From Sanguibacter suaedae (GTDB lineage Bacteria; Actinomycetota; Actinomycetes; Actinomycetales; Cellulomonadaceae): a DNA stretch of 64,000 nt. Numbering within the stretch: position 1 is the first letter of the stretch; every line of letters begins with the position of its first letter. The position numbers and the translations under genes were made by a program. Positions 31,662 through 39,710 of this stretch are shown here, piece after piece. The notes under the pieces were generated by a model, which was not told the origin of the DNA, did no database searches, and saw only the letters and a list, made by a program, of their open reading frames with translations. The stretch spans positions 62,001 through 126,000 of the forward strand of contig NZ_JAEINH010000006.1 in the NCBI RefSeq assembly GCF_016342785.1. Reading direction: 5' to 3'.

Positions 31662-33134
31662 ATGGGACGGAGGCTGGACGTACGGGACCTTGTCCGACGG
31701 GTCGGTGGGGGCGCTCCGAACCTCCAGGCGGGACTGCGCTCGAGACCCGAGGGGCTGGACTCGGCGGCGGTCCGCGGAGTCCTCGAGCTCGGTCTGCGCA
31801 TCGGGGAGTCGATGATCGCTCTCGGCGCGTCCGCGGTCGACGTCACCCAGGCGATCCGAACGGTGATCAGGGCGTTCGGGCTGCACGGCAGCCAGGTGGA
31901 CCTGACGTTCACCTCGATCACCGTGTCGTACGACCGGGGTGGCGAGGAGCTGCCCGTGACGATGATGCGCATCGTCCGCGACCGCATCCCCGACTACGGG
32001 CGGCTGCAGAGCGTCGTCGAGCTCGCGCAGGAGGTGGCGCAGAACCCCGTCGCCCCGGAGGACGCGGCCGCTGTCCTCGAGGACGCGCACACGCGCCTCG
32101 ACGCCGTGGTCACGGCCCCTCAGACGTACCAGCGCTGGGTCATCACGGTCGCCCTGTCCGCGATGGCCGGCGCCGTCGCGGTGCTGCTCGGCGGGTCCCT
32201 CGCGGTGACGCTCGTCGCCGCGGCGACGACGGCGGCCATCGACCGGGTCGTGTGGGCGCTGGGGAAGCGGGGTCTGCCACCGTTCTTCCTCCAGGCGGCC
32301 GGGGCCGCGGTCGCGGCGCTCGTCGCCGTCGGCCTCTACCTCGCGGTGCCCCACCTGCCGATCGACCCCACGCTGCTGCCGCCGTCGCTCGTCGTGGCGT
32401 CGGGGATCGTGGTGCTCCTCGCAGGGCTCTCCCTGGTGGGCGCCGCGGAGGACGCCATCTCGGGGTTCCCCATCACTGCTGCGGCCCGGTCGTTCGAGGT
32501 GGTGGTGCTCACCCTCGGGATCGTCGTGGGCATCACGGGGGTCCTCGACCTGGCGCGCCGGTTCGGGGTCCCGCTCGTGCTCTTCGACCCGCCCGTCGCG
32601 ACCTCGCACGTGGTGCTGCGTGCCGCCGCGGCGGGTGTCGTGGCGCTCGGCTGGGCCGTCGCGTCCTATGCGCGGCCCCGGGCGGCGTTCCTCGCCGCCG
32701 GCATCGGGGCGCTCTCCTGGAGCGTGCTCACCGTGGTCGTGGGCCTCGGTGCGGGGCCGGCCGTCGGGTCCGCGGTGGCCGCACTCGTCGTCGGTGTCCT
32801 GTCGGAGTGGATCTCGCCGCGCCTCAAGGTGCAGGCGATCGTCACGTCGGTGTGCGGGATCGTGCCGCTCCTGCCGGGGCTGGCGATCTACCGAGGCCTG
32901 TTCGACATCGTCTCCAACACGTCGTCCGGGATCCTCCCCGGGTTCTCCGAGCTGTTCGGCGCGATGATGATCGGCCTGGGCATCGCCGGCGGCGTGACCC
33001 TCGGGGAGTTCCTCGGAGCGCCGCTGCGCCTGGGCACCAAGGGCGGCGGCCGCACCCGCAGCACGGCGATGCGCGGCGTCACGCCCCGCAACCTGCGCCA
33101 GCTGGGCCGACGCAGGTCACCTGTCAGCAGGTGA
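31662..33134 (+). CDS. Threonine/serine exporter family protein (ThrE type)
   Basis: 490 residues. The N-terminal DUF1212 half (about 45-190) includes GLRIGESMIALGASAVDVTQAI and DLTFTSITVSY. It is followed by about ten membrane helices ending in the DUF3815-like half (VQAIVTSVCGIVPLLPGLAIYRGLF). This is the single-chain ThrE arrangement known from Corynebacterium, which exports threonine and serine using the proton gradient. The substrate here is inferred from family only. Confidence 0.9.
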   Translation: MGRRLDVRDLVRRVGGGAPNLQAGLRSRPEGLDSAAVRGVLELGLRIGESMIALGASAVDVTQAIRTVIRAFGLHGSQVDLTFTSITVSYDRGGEELPVTMMRIVRDRIPDYGRLQSVVELAQEVAQNPVAPEDAAAVLEDAHTRLDAVVTAPQTYQRWVITVALSAMAGAVAVLLGGSLAVTLVAAATTAAIDRVVWALGKRGLPPFFLQAAGAAVAALVAVGLYLAVPHLPIDPTLLPPSLVVASGIVVLLAGLSLVGAAEDAISGFPITAAARSFEVVVLTLGIVVGITGVLDLARRFGVPLVLFDPPVATSHVVLRAAAAGVVALGWAVASYARPRAAFLAAGIGALSWSVLTVVVGLGAGPAVGSAVAALVVGVLSEWISPRLKVQAIVTSVCGIVPLLPGLAIYRGLFDIVSNTSSGILPGFSELFGAMMIGLGIAGGVTLGEFLGAPLRLGTKGGGRTRSTAMRGVTPRNLRQLGRRRSPVSR

Positions 33135-33149
33135 CCGACGGGCGGCGCC

Positions 33150-34697
33150 CTACCGTCCGTCGTGCACGACGCGGCCTGCGACGAGGGTCACAGCGACCGT
33201 GGTCCCGCGCAGGTGGGCGGCTGTCTCCGCGGTCGTGGGGAACGGCTGGAGCGGGTCGCTGTCGAGGAGGACGATGTCAGCAGGGCCCCCCGGGTGCAGT
33301 CCGGTGCGCCCGTCGGTGGAGGCGGCGAGGGCCTCGCTGACGGTGAGGTGCTGCTCGGGGTGCCAGGGGTCGCGGTCGTCGGCGCTGCGGTGCACGGCGG
33401 CCGCCATGGCGAGCCACGGGTCGAGGGGCGCGACGGGCGCGTCGGATCCGAGGGTGAGGGTGACGCCGGCGTCGTGGAGGTCGCGCAGCGGGAAGCTGCG
33501 GGCGGACCGTCCGGGCCAGATCGCCTCGGTGACGTCGCGGTCGTCGAGCAGGTGGGCGGGCTGCACGGACGCGACGACGCCGAGGCGTGCCATGCGTTCC
33601 CCCTGGCCGGGGGCGACGAGCTGCGCGTGCTCGACGGACCCGGTGGTGCCGGTGGTCTCGAAGGCGTCGAGGGCGATGTCGACGGCCGCGTCGCCGAGCG
33701 CGTGGACGGCGGCGCGGAGGCCTCCTGCACGGGCTCGGGCGAGGAGCTCGGTGAGCTCCTCGGGCGGGACGGCCTGGACGCCGTGCGGCTGGTCGGGCTC
33801 GCCGGGGTTCGGGTAGGGGTCGCGGCAGTGGGCGGTGCGGGTCCCGAGGGAGCCGTCGGTGATGATCTTCAACGGGCCCTGGGTGAGGAGCCCGCCTCCG
33901 CCGGGAATCTCCTGCCCCGTCGTGTACCCGAGGGCGAGGACGTCATCGAGCCCTGGTGCGTAGACGGCGGCGCGGACGCGCAGCGTGGTGAGCCCGGCGG
34001 TGAAGCGGTCGGGCCAGTAGCGGGTGCTGTCGTGGAACTCCATGTCGGTGACGCCCACGACACCGCGGGCGGCGCACGTGGCGAGGACCTCCCGGTAGCC
34101 GGTCATCTCCTGGCCGGGTGCGGCGAGGCCGTCGACGATGCGGTTGTAGCGGGTGAGGGCGTCGAACCACACGGTCTCGCGGACGAGGCCGTCGTCGTCG
34201 GGCGGGTCGAGCGGGAGGTCGAGCAGGCGCCGGGCGACGGTGTTCACCCAGCCGGCGTGGACGTCGTTGGAGGCGAGCACGACGGGGACGTCGGGGGCGA
34301 GGGCGTCGAGCCCGGTGAGGGTGGGGCGGTCCGGCCAGAGTGGCGCCCGGAACCCGAAGCCCTCGACGGCGGGGTCGCGGGGGCGCGACTCGATGCGCTC
34401 GCGGAGCATCGTCAGGGCGTGGGCGGCGCTCGTGGCCGTGGTGAGGTCGAGGCGGTTGAAGGACTTGGCGACCTGTCCCAGGTGGACATGCTGGTCCCAC
34501 AGGCCCGGGACGGCCCACCGGCCCTCGGCGTCGAGGAACGGCTCGTTCTCCTCGCGCTCCAGGCGGGGGGCTGCCGCGACGATGATCCCGTCGCGGACGC
34601 GGACGTCGAGCGGGGCACCGGAGCCGGGGACGCGCGCGCCGCGGAGCAGCAGGGAGCCGACGAGGCGCGGTGCCGCCGGGTGGGGTGCGGTGGTCAT
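33150..34697 (-). CDS. Amidohydrolase family protein (YtcJ/DUF-type, amidohydrolase 3)
   Basis: 515 residues from MTTAPHPAAPRL. The metal site begins with DQHVHLG (about 70-76). Later ligands are the Lys-containing LKIITDGSLG, HALGDAAVD, EHAQLV and LGSDAPVAP, the order seen in the YtcJ/amidohydrolase 3 group. An N-terminal beta-sandwich (LLLRGARVPGSG) and a closing GRVVHDGR complete the fold. It probably deacylates or hydrolyses an amide, but the substrate is unknown. The next gene upstream on the same strand is an amino-acid permease, so an amino-acid derivative is possible. Confidence 0.88.
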   Translation of the reverse strand: MTTAPHPAAPRLVGSLLLRGARVPGSGAPLDVRVRDGIIVAAAPRLEREENEPFLDAEGRWAVPGLWDQHVHLGQVAKSFNRLDLTTATSAAHALTMLRERIESRPRDPAVEGFGFRAPLWPDRPTLTGLDALAPDVPVVLASNDVHAGWVNTVARRLLDLPLDPPDDDGLVRETVWFDALTRYNRIVDGLAAPGQEMTGYREVLATCAARGVVGVTDMEFHDSTRYWPDRFTAGLTTLRVRAAVYAPGLDDVLALGYTTGQEIPGGGGLLTQGPLKIITDGSLGTRTAHCRDPYPNPGEPDQPHGVQAVPPEELTELLARARAGGLRAAVHALGDAAVDIALDAFETTGTTGSVEHAQLVAPGQGERMARLGVVASVQPAHLLDDRDVTEAIWPGRSARSFPLRDLHDAGVTLTLGSDAPVAPLDPWLAMAAAVHRSADDRDPWHPEQHLTVSEALAASTDGRTGLHPGGPADIVLLDSDPLQPFPTTAETAAHLRGTTVAVTLVAGRVVHDGR

Positions 34698-34736
34698 GCG
34701 GCCCACCCTAAGCGGCAACGGCGCCTGCCGGACGGC

Positions 34737-36065
34737 TCAGCTGGTGCGTGCGGCGCCGTCGGTCTTCCGTGCACCGCGGCCGGCGACGAGGTACAGGACG
34801 ACGCCGACGGCGAGGAGGATCGCGCCGTAGAGCCACACCTGGGCGGACTGCCGGGTGAGGAGCAGCACGCAGGACAGGACACCGAGGACGGGGACGGGCG
34901 TCCACACCCGGAAGTGCTTGTGCTCGACGGTGTCCTTGCGCAGGACGAGGACGGCGACGTTGGTGCTGATGAACACGAAGAGCAGGAGCAGGACGACGGT
35001 CTCGGCGAGGGTGGACAGGTCCCCGACGAGCGTGAGGACCATGGCGACGGCGGTGGTCGCGACGATGGCGACCCACGGGGTGCGGCGCTTCGGCAGGACC
35101 CGGCCGAGGGTCCGTGGGAGGAGGCCTTCCTCTGCCATGCCGTAGGCGAGGCGGCTGGCCATGATCATGGTGAGGAGCGCCCCGTTGGCGACGGCGATGA
35201 GCGCGATGAGGCTGAAGAGCCAGCTGGGGACCCCTACCCCGGTGGCGTCGACGACCTCGAGGAGGGGGCCGCTGGAGTCGGCGAGGTCCTCGGGCGGGAG
35301 GGCGACGGCGCTCGCGACGGCGACGAGGACGTAGACGATGCCTGCGGTGATGAGGGACCCGAAGAGCGCCTTGGGGTAGACGCGGCTGGGGTCGGTGATC
35401 TCCTCGGCGACGTTGGCGGAGGTCTCGAACCCGACGAACGAGTAGTAGGCGATGATCGCCGCACTCAGGGTGGCGACGGCGGGGTTGGCACCGTCGGGGA
35501 ACTGCCCGACGCGGGAGACGTCACCGTCACCGCCCGCGAGCATGAGGCCGACGACGGCGACGACGAGGACGAGGCCGCTGACCTCGATGACGGTCATGAC
35601 GACGTTGCTGCCGAGGGACTCACGGATGCCGCGGGCGTTGAGGCAGGCGACGAGCGCGAGGAACACGAGGGCCGCGGGGACGGCCGGCACGTCGAGGAAG
35701 GTGCCGAGGTAGTCGCCGGCGAACGCGAGGGACAGGCCTGCCGCGCTGGTGACGCCGGCTGCGAGCATGCTGAACCCGACGAGGAACGACACGAGGGGCT
35801 TCTTGTAGGCGCGCTCTGCGAAGACCGCGGCGCCACCGGCGCGGGGGTACTTGGTCACGAGCTCCGCGTAGGACCCGGCAGTGAGGAGCGCGAGGAGGAG
35901 GGCGACGAGGAGCGGCACCCACAGCGCTCCCCCGACCTCCGCGGCAAGGACGCCCATGAGGGCATAGATCCCGGCGCCCAGGACGTCGCCGAGGATGAAC
36001 AGGAAGAGGAGGGGTCCCGTGATGCCGCGCCGCAGCTTGGTCGACCCGAGGTCGGTGTCCGTCAT
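34737..36065 (-). CDS. APC-family amino-acid permease
   Basis: 442 residues from MTDTDLGSTKLRRGITGPLL. It has about 12 membrane helices. The first has the APC substrate loop GDVLGAGIYALMG; later come GGAAVFAERAY and a helix with SYFSFVGFE-like YYSFVGFETSANVAEE, typical of amino-acid/polyamine/organocation carriers. It lies 39 bases upstream of the amidohydrolase start and on the same strand, so the two may be co-transcribed. The substrate is not predictable from sequence. Confidence 0.9.
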   Translation of the reverse strand: MTDTDLGSTKLRRGITGPLLFLFILGDVLGAGIYALMGVLAAEVGGALWVPLLVALLLALLTAGSYAELVTKYPRAGGAAVFAERAYKKPLVSFLVGFSMLAAGVTSAAGLSLAFAGDYLGTFLDVPAVPAALVFLALVACLNARGIRESLGSNVVMTVIEVSGLVLVVAVVGLMLAGGDGDVSRVGQFPDGANPAVATLSAAIIAYYSFVGFETSANVAEEITDPSRVYPKALFGSLITAGIVYVLVAVASAVALPPEDLADSSGPLLEVVDATGVGVPSWLFSLIALIAVANGALLTMIMASRLAYGMAEEGLLPRTLGRVLPKRRTPWVAIVATTAVAMVLTLVGDLSTLAETVVLLLLFVFISTNVAVLVLRKDTVEHKHFRVWTPVPVLGVLSCVLLLTRQSAQVWLYGAILLAVGVVLYLVAGRGARKTDGAARTS

Positions 36066-36120
36066 GGTTGGAAACCTAGGACGACTTGCCCGATGGCGCG
36101 CGGTGAGAGGGCCGGGCGTG

Positions 36121-36153
36121 GTGACAGCCACACTGGCAGTGTGCGGCCGTCAC
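36121..36153. repeat. Imperfect inverted repeat at the edge of the immunity-gene patch
   Basis: GTGAC and GTCAC flank an inner ACAC/GTGT stem in GTGACAGCCACACTGGCAGT and the following bases. It lies 65 bases past the stop of the last immunity-type gene and may end that transcript. The rest of 36066-36217 shows no gene. Confidence 0.35.
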
Positions 36154-36217
36154 ACGAGCAGGCCCCCAATTCCGTTGCGTCTTCTCCCACTAGCCGGAAG
36201 ACGACACGCTCGGGCGT

Positions 36218-36664
36218 CTACCGAGAGCCTTGCGCATCCCACTCGTGGGCCTGGCGTAGGCGCTCGGCGAGCCACTCCGGTGTGTGCTCGGGATCGCGGG
36301 GATGCCTCTCCCACTCCTCCAGGTAGTGGCCGACGCTCGTGGGTGTGCTCCACTCCGGCTCGTTGTCATAGTCGAAGTCAAGTTTCATCTTGCCTGGTGC
36401 TTCCAGCTGACACCTGGCGGTGAACCATGCTCCCCTGCCCGGCTCGGCCATGGAGGTCCGTAGCTTATGAAACGCTCGGACGGTTGTCGGAGCGACCCTG
36501 AATGGGACCGATAGGCCATCGCCCACTCGTGCGGACGCCTGAAATTCTGAGGTCTTCCCCACTTGAACAAACAGCATCTCGCCCGTTCTCCACCCATCGG
36601 GCGCCGCGCTCACGAAAGCTGCACCGATCTTCTGCGAAACCTCAACCAGATCAGAATCGGTCAT
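36218..36664 (-). CDS. Putative polymorphic-toxin immunity protein (YezG/DUF600-like)
   Basis: 148 residues, MTDSDLVEVSQKIGAAFVSAAPDGW. The N-terminal helix and GW turn, a central AFHKLRTSMAEPGRGAWFTARC segment and the C-terminal LDFDYDNEPEW then LEEWERHPRDPEHTPEWL pattern resemble DUF600/YezG-type immunity proteins of actinobacterial toxin loci. I am confident of the general class and less so of the exact family. Codon use is less GC-rich than in the flanking genes. The ATG overlaps the stop of the gene upstream (ATGA, 36661-36664). Confidence 0.65.
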   Translation of the reverse strand: MTDSDLVEVSQKIGAAFVSAAPDGWRTGEMLFVQVGKTSEFQASARVGDGLSVPFRVAPTTVRAFHKLRTSMAEPGRGAWFTARCQLEAPGKMKLDFDYDNEPEWSTPTSVGHYLEEWERHPRDPEHTPEWLAERLRQAHEWDAQGSR

Positions 36665-36900
36665 TGCTCAAAGCTCCTCACGAGTTGGAGCATTCCGTCG
36701 GTAATCAGCGTGACTGAAAAACAGTCGGGCCGCTTAGAAGTGCCGGGGTCTTCTACCTCTATCAGGACTCGAGCGACGCTGAGCGGGTCACCCTTGAGTG
36801 CAGAAAAGCTCCAACGCACCCGGCCCCACACTGCAGCCGGCGACCACCCCCCAGCCGCACGCCCCCGAGCAGGTGTCACTAACGTCATGACACAGAACAT
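36661..36900 (-). CDS. Small hypothetical protein in the immunity-gene patch
   Basis: 79 residues if started at the ATG at 36898-36900; no good ribosome-binding site is visible, and a second ATG (36888) or an internal GTG is possible. The C-terminal two thirds look real (SFSALKGDPLSVARVLIEV, then SKRPDCFSVTLITDGML). The N-terminal part is Gly/Ala-rich and may not be coding. It is translationally coupled to the following immunity-type gene. It may be a short immunity protein or the truncated end of one; I do not recognise the family. Confidence 0.45.
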   Translation of the reverse strand: MFCVMTLVTPARGRAAGGWSPAAVWGRVRWSFSALKGDPLSVARVLIEVEDPGTSKRPDCFSVTLITDGMLQLVRSFEQ

Positions 36901-36928
36901 CTAGAGGCGCATTGACCGGATCTGCCGA

Positions 36929-37300
36929 CTACTCGCCGGCGCGCATCTTCGGGGGCACGTAGAAGTTCTCCGGCGGGATCTCGCGCCCGGTCGCTGTTTC
37001 GACGATACGGATCCCTTGACCCTCGTCGACGATCTGCAGGTCGGACCCCACCGGGAAGTCGTAGATGCCGATCAGGGCCGGCTCGAGCGCGCACACGGCG
37101 TTGAAGTCGGTCACCTGGAGGTTGCTCGTGTCTGCGAGGTACTCCTGGGAGTCGATGTGACTGAAGATCCGCCACCCGTTGTCGACCGGTGCCTGCGACG
37201 GCACACGTACCATCCACCGCACACGCCCAGCCCTCGAGAGAACGTTCTTGGACACCAGGCACGCCCCCGCTTTCGGGATGAACTCCGGGTAGCTCGTCAT
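36929..37300 (-). CDS. DUF2185 / Imm33-family immunity protein
   Basis: 123 residues. The core GACLVSKNVLSRAGRVRWMV, DNGWRIFSHIDSQEYL, VTDFNAVCALEPALIGIYDF and PVGSDLQIV matches the DUF2185 (Imm33) family throughout. These are cytoplasmic proteins that neutralise toxins of polymorphic toxin systems. It lies 12 bases after the ankyrin gene and 28 bases before the next one, in a run of same-strand small genes. No cognate toxin is encoded in the window. Confidence 0.88.
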   Translation of the reverse strand: MTSYPEFIPKAGACLVSKNVLSRAGRVRWMVRVPSQAPVDNGWRIFSHIDSQEYLADTSNLQVTDFNAVCALEPALIGIYDFPVGSDLQIVDEGQGIRIVETATGREIPPENFYVPPKMRAGE

Positions 37301-37312
37301 CGCGCGTTCTCC

Positions 37313-37873
37313 TCAGCTGTCGGCGGCACTCTGGCCGTGCGCATGCAGGTACTCTTCCATCCGCTCCACGAGCTTGTCACGGCCGGGTGCCAGCAGTTTC
37401 GCGCTCTCAAGTGTAGTTCGTCCCGCTTTGCCCTCGCGCAAGAGGTCGAGGTCCGGCTGCGCGAAGAGGACGTTGTAAAAGGGCTCTAGCTCTTCGTCGC
37501 TGAACTTCAACCGTGAAGCCAACGTCTGCAGAGGCGTGCCCCACCCTCGCCCAGCGACCATGTTCACATCGGCACCGCCACTGATCAGTGTTTCCAGCAG
37601 AGGCACCTCGGCCTCGAAGTCGTGAGAGTTATGTCCAAAAAGGAGATGCAGCGTTGTATAGCGTTCCGGCAAGATCAAAGCAGTGGGGTATGCGCCGTCG
37701 TCAAGCAGGTGCATGGCGATCGCCACCCTGCTCTCTGGCTGGCCATTCTGCAGTGCAAAATGCAGTAGGGTCTCACCTTTGTCACTCGACCAGGACTCGA
37801 CCGACCCAGGCTGGTACACCTCCAGGAACTCCTCGAAAGTAGATCTGCGCGCGGTACCCATCAAACTGAACAC
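37313..37873 (-). CDS. Ankyrin-repeat protein (probable immunity protein)
   Basis: 186 residues from GTG at 37871-37873 (VFSLMGTARRSTFEEFLEVY), chosen because AGGAGG lies four to five bases upstream; an ATG four codons later is the alternative. Ankyrin-like repeats are visible: DKGETLLHFALQNG, PERYTTLHLLFGH with ETLISGGADVNMVAGRGWGTPLQTLA. Small ankyrin proteins are common as immunity proteins in polymorphic toxin loci, and this one heads a run of such genes. Codon use is noticeably less GC-rich than the flanks. Confidence 0.75.
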   Translation of the reverse strand: MFSLMGTARRSTFEEFLEVYQPGSVESWSSDKGETLLHFALQNGQPESRVAIAMHLLDDGAYPTALILPERYTTLHLLFGHNSHDFEAEVPLLETLISGGADVNMVAGRGWGTPLQTLASRLKFSDEELEPFYNVLFAQPDLDLLREGKAGRTTLESAKLLAPGRDKLVERMEEYLHAHGQSAADS

Positions 37874-37922
37874 TTGCCCTCCTGGAGCGATTGGTGACCT
37901 AAAAGATCGAGCTTCCGACAGC

Positions 37923-38051
37923 CTATAGGTCTTCAGCGGCAATCCCCCACAGGTCACGGCGATATTCGGTGAATTCACCTCCGTCCAACCAGCAGCCAAA
38001 GCGGTACCGCTTTAAGTACGTTTCTGACAGGGTGTCGAGCGAGCTTGATCA
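37923..38051 (-). pseudogene. 41-codon 3' remnant of a lost gene, possibly the toxin
   Basis: A minus-strand frame reads ETYLKRYRFGCW, LDGGEFTEYRRDL and WGIAAEDL before a TAG at 37923-37925. It is closed upstream by an in-frame TGA (38049-38051). It has no start codon of its own and uses less GC-biased codons, including TTA and TTG Leu. Its position directly upstream of the ankyrin immunity-type gene is where the C-terminal end of a toxin would lie. I do not recognise the family; calling it a toxin end is inference. Confidence 0.45.
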
Positions 38052-38092
38052 CGGCAGCCGGTAGCGCTCTCCTTGACCCGCAGCTGCCGGGC

Positions 38093-38578
38093 TCACTCGG
38101 CCCGTGCGCTCGCCTCGGCGCGGATGGTCACGCCACCGGAGAAGAGGTTCGTGACGGGGCTGATGAGGGTGGGTCGCGCGACGGCGGTGAGCACCACGCG
38201 TGAAGAGCGGCCGTCGGGCGAGCGGGCCTCGACGACGCTCACGGGCCCGAGGCCCTGGAGCAGGCCAGGGTGCGTGGAGAGGTACTCGCCGACCGCGGTC
38301 GCCACGTCGGTGTCGGTGAGGACCAGTCCCCCGTCAGCCGCGGCGGCCTGACGGCCGTCGTAGAAGCCCGTCTCGTCCACAGCGTCGGCCGAGGCGAGGG
38401 CCAGCGTGTCGGCGAGGTTCGCGAGGCGTTTGCGCTCCAGCTGGATACCCGTCACGGACACGACGACGCTCACGAGGAGCAGCAGGACCACCGTGTACCC
38501 GAGGGCCAGGACGAGGATCTGGCCGTCCTCCCTCCGTTCCCCCCGCAGCGCGCGGCGCAGGTCCGCCAGGTACGTCAT
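38093..38578 (-). CDS. TadG-like pilus-assembly protein
   Basis: 161 residues from ATG at 38576-38578, overlapping the previous stop by one base (TGATG). REDGQILVLALGYTVVLLLLVSVVVSVTGIQLERKRLANLADTLALASADAVD is the TadE/G-type N-terminal hydrophobic segment and first helix (about 16-65). The rest is a short extracytoplasmic domain. It is shorter than full TadG proteins and lacks a von Willebrand A domain. It is the last gene of the tad cluster. Confidence 0.8.
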   Translation of the reverse strand: MTYLADLRRALRGERREDGQILVLALGYTVVLLLLVSVVVSVTGIQLERKRLANLADTLALASADAVDETGFYDGRQAAAADGGLVLTDTDVATAVGEYLSTHPGLLQGLGPVSVVEARSPDGRSSRVVLTAVARPTLISPVTNLFSGGVTIRAEASARAE

Positions 38579-39069
38579 CACGGGGCAGCCTCCTTGTAGG
38601 TGTCCACCGGGGTCACCGCGTGCGCGGTCACCGGGATGGACATGGGGAGCCACGACCCGGCGCTGCTGCCCAGGCCGGGGAACGTCACGTCGATGCGCAC
38701 GCTCGTCGTGACGTCCGACCCCGGAGCCAGGCACACCGCAGAGCCACACCCCACCGTGAGCGCGCCCGGGGCGAGGACGAAGCCCTGGTCTCCGAGCGCG
38801 ACACCCGCCGCCGCCTCCGCGCGCGGCATCCCGGCGGCCAGGGACGACGAGACGGACAGGACCCGCCCTGCCTCGCGGGCGGCGCCCTCGGACGCGAACG
38901 TCGCCGCCTGGACCCTGCCGAGCACGAGGACGAGGTAGAGAGTGGGGATGAGGAGGATGAGCGCGGCGCCGAGGAACTCCACGAGCGCGTTCCCGTCGTC
39001 CCCCGTGGCCCGGCTGCGCGCGCGGACCGCGACGAGAACCGCCCGACCAGCCTGCCGCAGCCGGCTCAC
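38578..39069 (-). CDS. TadE-like minor pilin
   Basis: 163 residues from GTG (VSRLRQAGRAVLVAVRARS); GTGA overlaps the previous stop (39066-39069). DDGNALVEFLGAALILLIPTLYLVLVLGRVQAATFASEGAAREA is the TadE pseudopilin-like segment with the conserved Glu. The extracytoplasmic part has two Cys (GCGSAVC). It probably forms part of the Tad pilus or secretion machine at the cell surface. Confidence 0.82.
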   Translation of the reverse strand: MSRLRQAGRAVLVAVRARSRATGDDGNALVEFLGAALILLIPTLYLVLVLGRVQAATFASEGAAREAGRVLSVSSSLAAGMPRAEAAAGVALGDQGFVLAPGALTVGCGSAVCLAPGSDVTTSVRIDVTFPGLGSSAGSWLPMSIPVTAHAVTPVDTYKEAAP

Positions 39070-39464
39070 AGGATCTCCTCCACCAGGGCATGCCCTTCGA
39101 CGGTGAGGAGGCTCGACGGCCCCCACAACCCGATGACCGGGACGGGGGCGGTCACGGTGACCTCGACGAGCCGGGCGTCGGCAGCCTGGGTGTAGCGGGC
39201 ACTGACCTGCCCGGCGTAGCCACTCGACAAGGACTGGGTGATGAGGTCGCGTGCGCGTTGCTCGCCGTCGCCGAGGCTCCGGTCCGAGCGCGCTGCGAGG
39301 CGCGCACCCTCGGCGGCGCAGTCGACGAGCGTGGAGCGGACGTGGAGGGCGACGGCCACCTGGACGACGCCCAGGAACATCGCGGTGACGAGGACGGCGA
39401 CGAGGACGAAGCCGACGACGGCCGAGCCCGCGTCGTCCGCGCGAACCTCCGCGGGTCCGGTCAG
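39066..39464 (-). CDS. TadE-family protein with apparent CTG start
   Basis: 132 residues. The TadE segment is AGSAVVGFVLVAVLVTAMFLGVVQVAVALHVRSTLVDCAAEGARLAA. No ATG, GTG or TTG in this frame precedes it up to the pilin stop. The first candidate is CTG at 39462-39464, which overlaps the pilin stop as CTGA, mirroring the ATGA/GTGA couplings elsewhere in this cluster. A CTG start, re-initiation after the pilin, or a sequence error are the options. Confidence 0.75.
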   Translation of the reverse strand: MTGPAEVRADDAGSAVVGFVLVAVLVTAMFLGVVQVAVALHVRSTLVDCAAEGARLAARSDRSLGDGEQRARDLITQSLSSGYAGQVSARYTQAADARLVEVTVTAPVPVIGLWGPSSLLTVEGHALVEEIL

Positions 39465-39667
39465 GGTCCGGTGACGCCAGCCAGGGCGGTGGTGAACATG
39501 TTCGTCAGGGCGGGGCCCGCGACGGCCCAGATCGCGACGACCAGGCCCGCCGTCATAAGGGTCACGAGGACCCAGCCGGGGACGTCGCCGCGGTCGTCCG
39601 TCAGGGCGATCTGCGCCGTGCGGGTGCGGAGGCGTGCTGCGAGGGTCGTGCGCGTGCGGGTGGTCAT
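39461..39667 (-). CDS. DUF4244 small Flp-like pilin candidate
   Basis: 68 residues. A basic leader (MTTRTRTTLAARLRTRTAQ) precedes DDRGDVPGWVLVTLMTAGLVVAIWAV and a short tail. This is the DUF4244 arrangement of actinobacterial tad loci, where it takes the place of the Flp major pilin. The Glu expected five residues after a Flp cleavage Gly is not evident. It lies between tadC and the TadE genes. Confidence 0.82.
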   Translation of the reverse strand: MTTRTRTTLAARLRTRTAQIALTDDRGDVPGWVLVTLMTAGLVVAIWAVAGPALTNMFTTALAGVTGP

Positions 39668-39710
39668 GGTGGTCCTTCCGGTGGGGACTGTGGGTGGTCA
39701 CGGCGCTGGG

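Noticed and set aside
33162..36326. A 1,054-codon open frame on the plus strand
   Set aside because: It is antisense to the amidohydrolase and APC permease genes, which have clear motifs; its translation is low-complexity Gly/Asp/Glu/Val, typical of an antisense frame in very GC-rich DNA.
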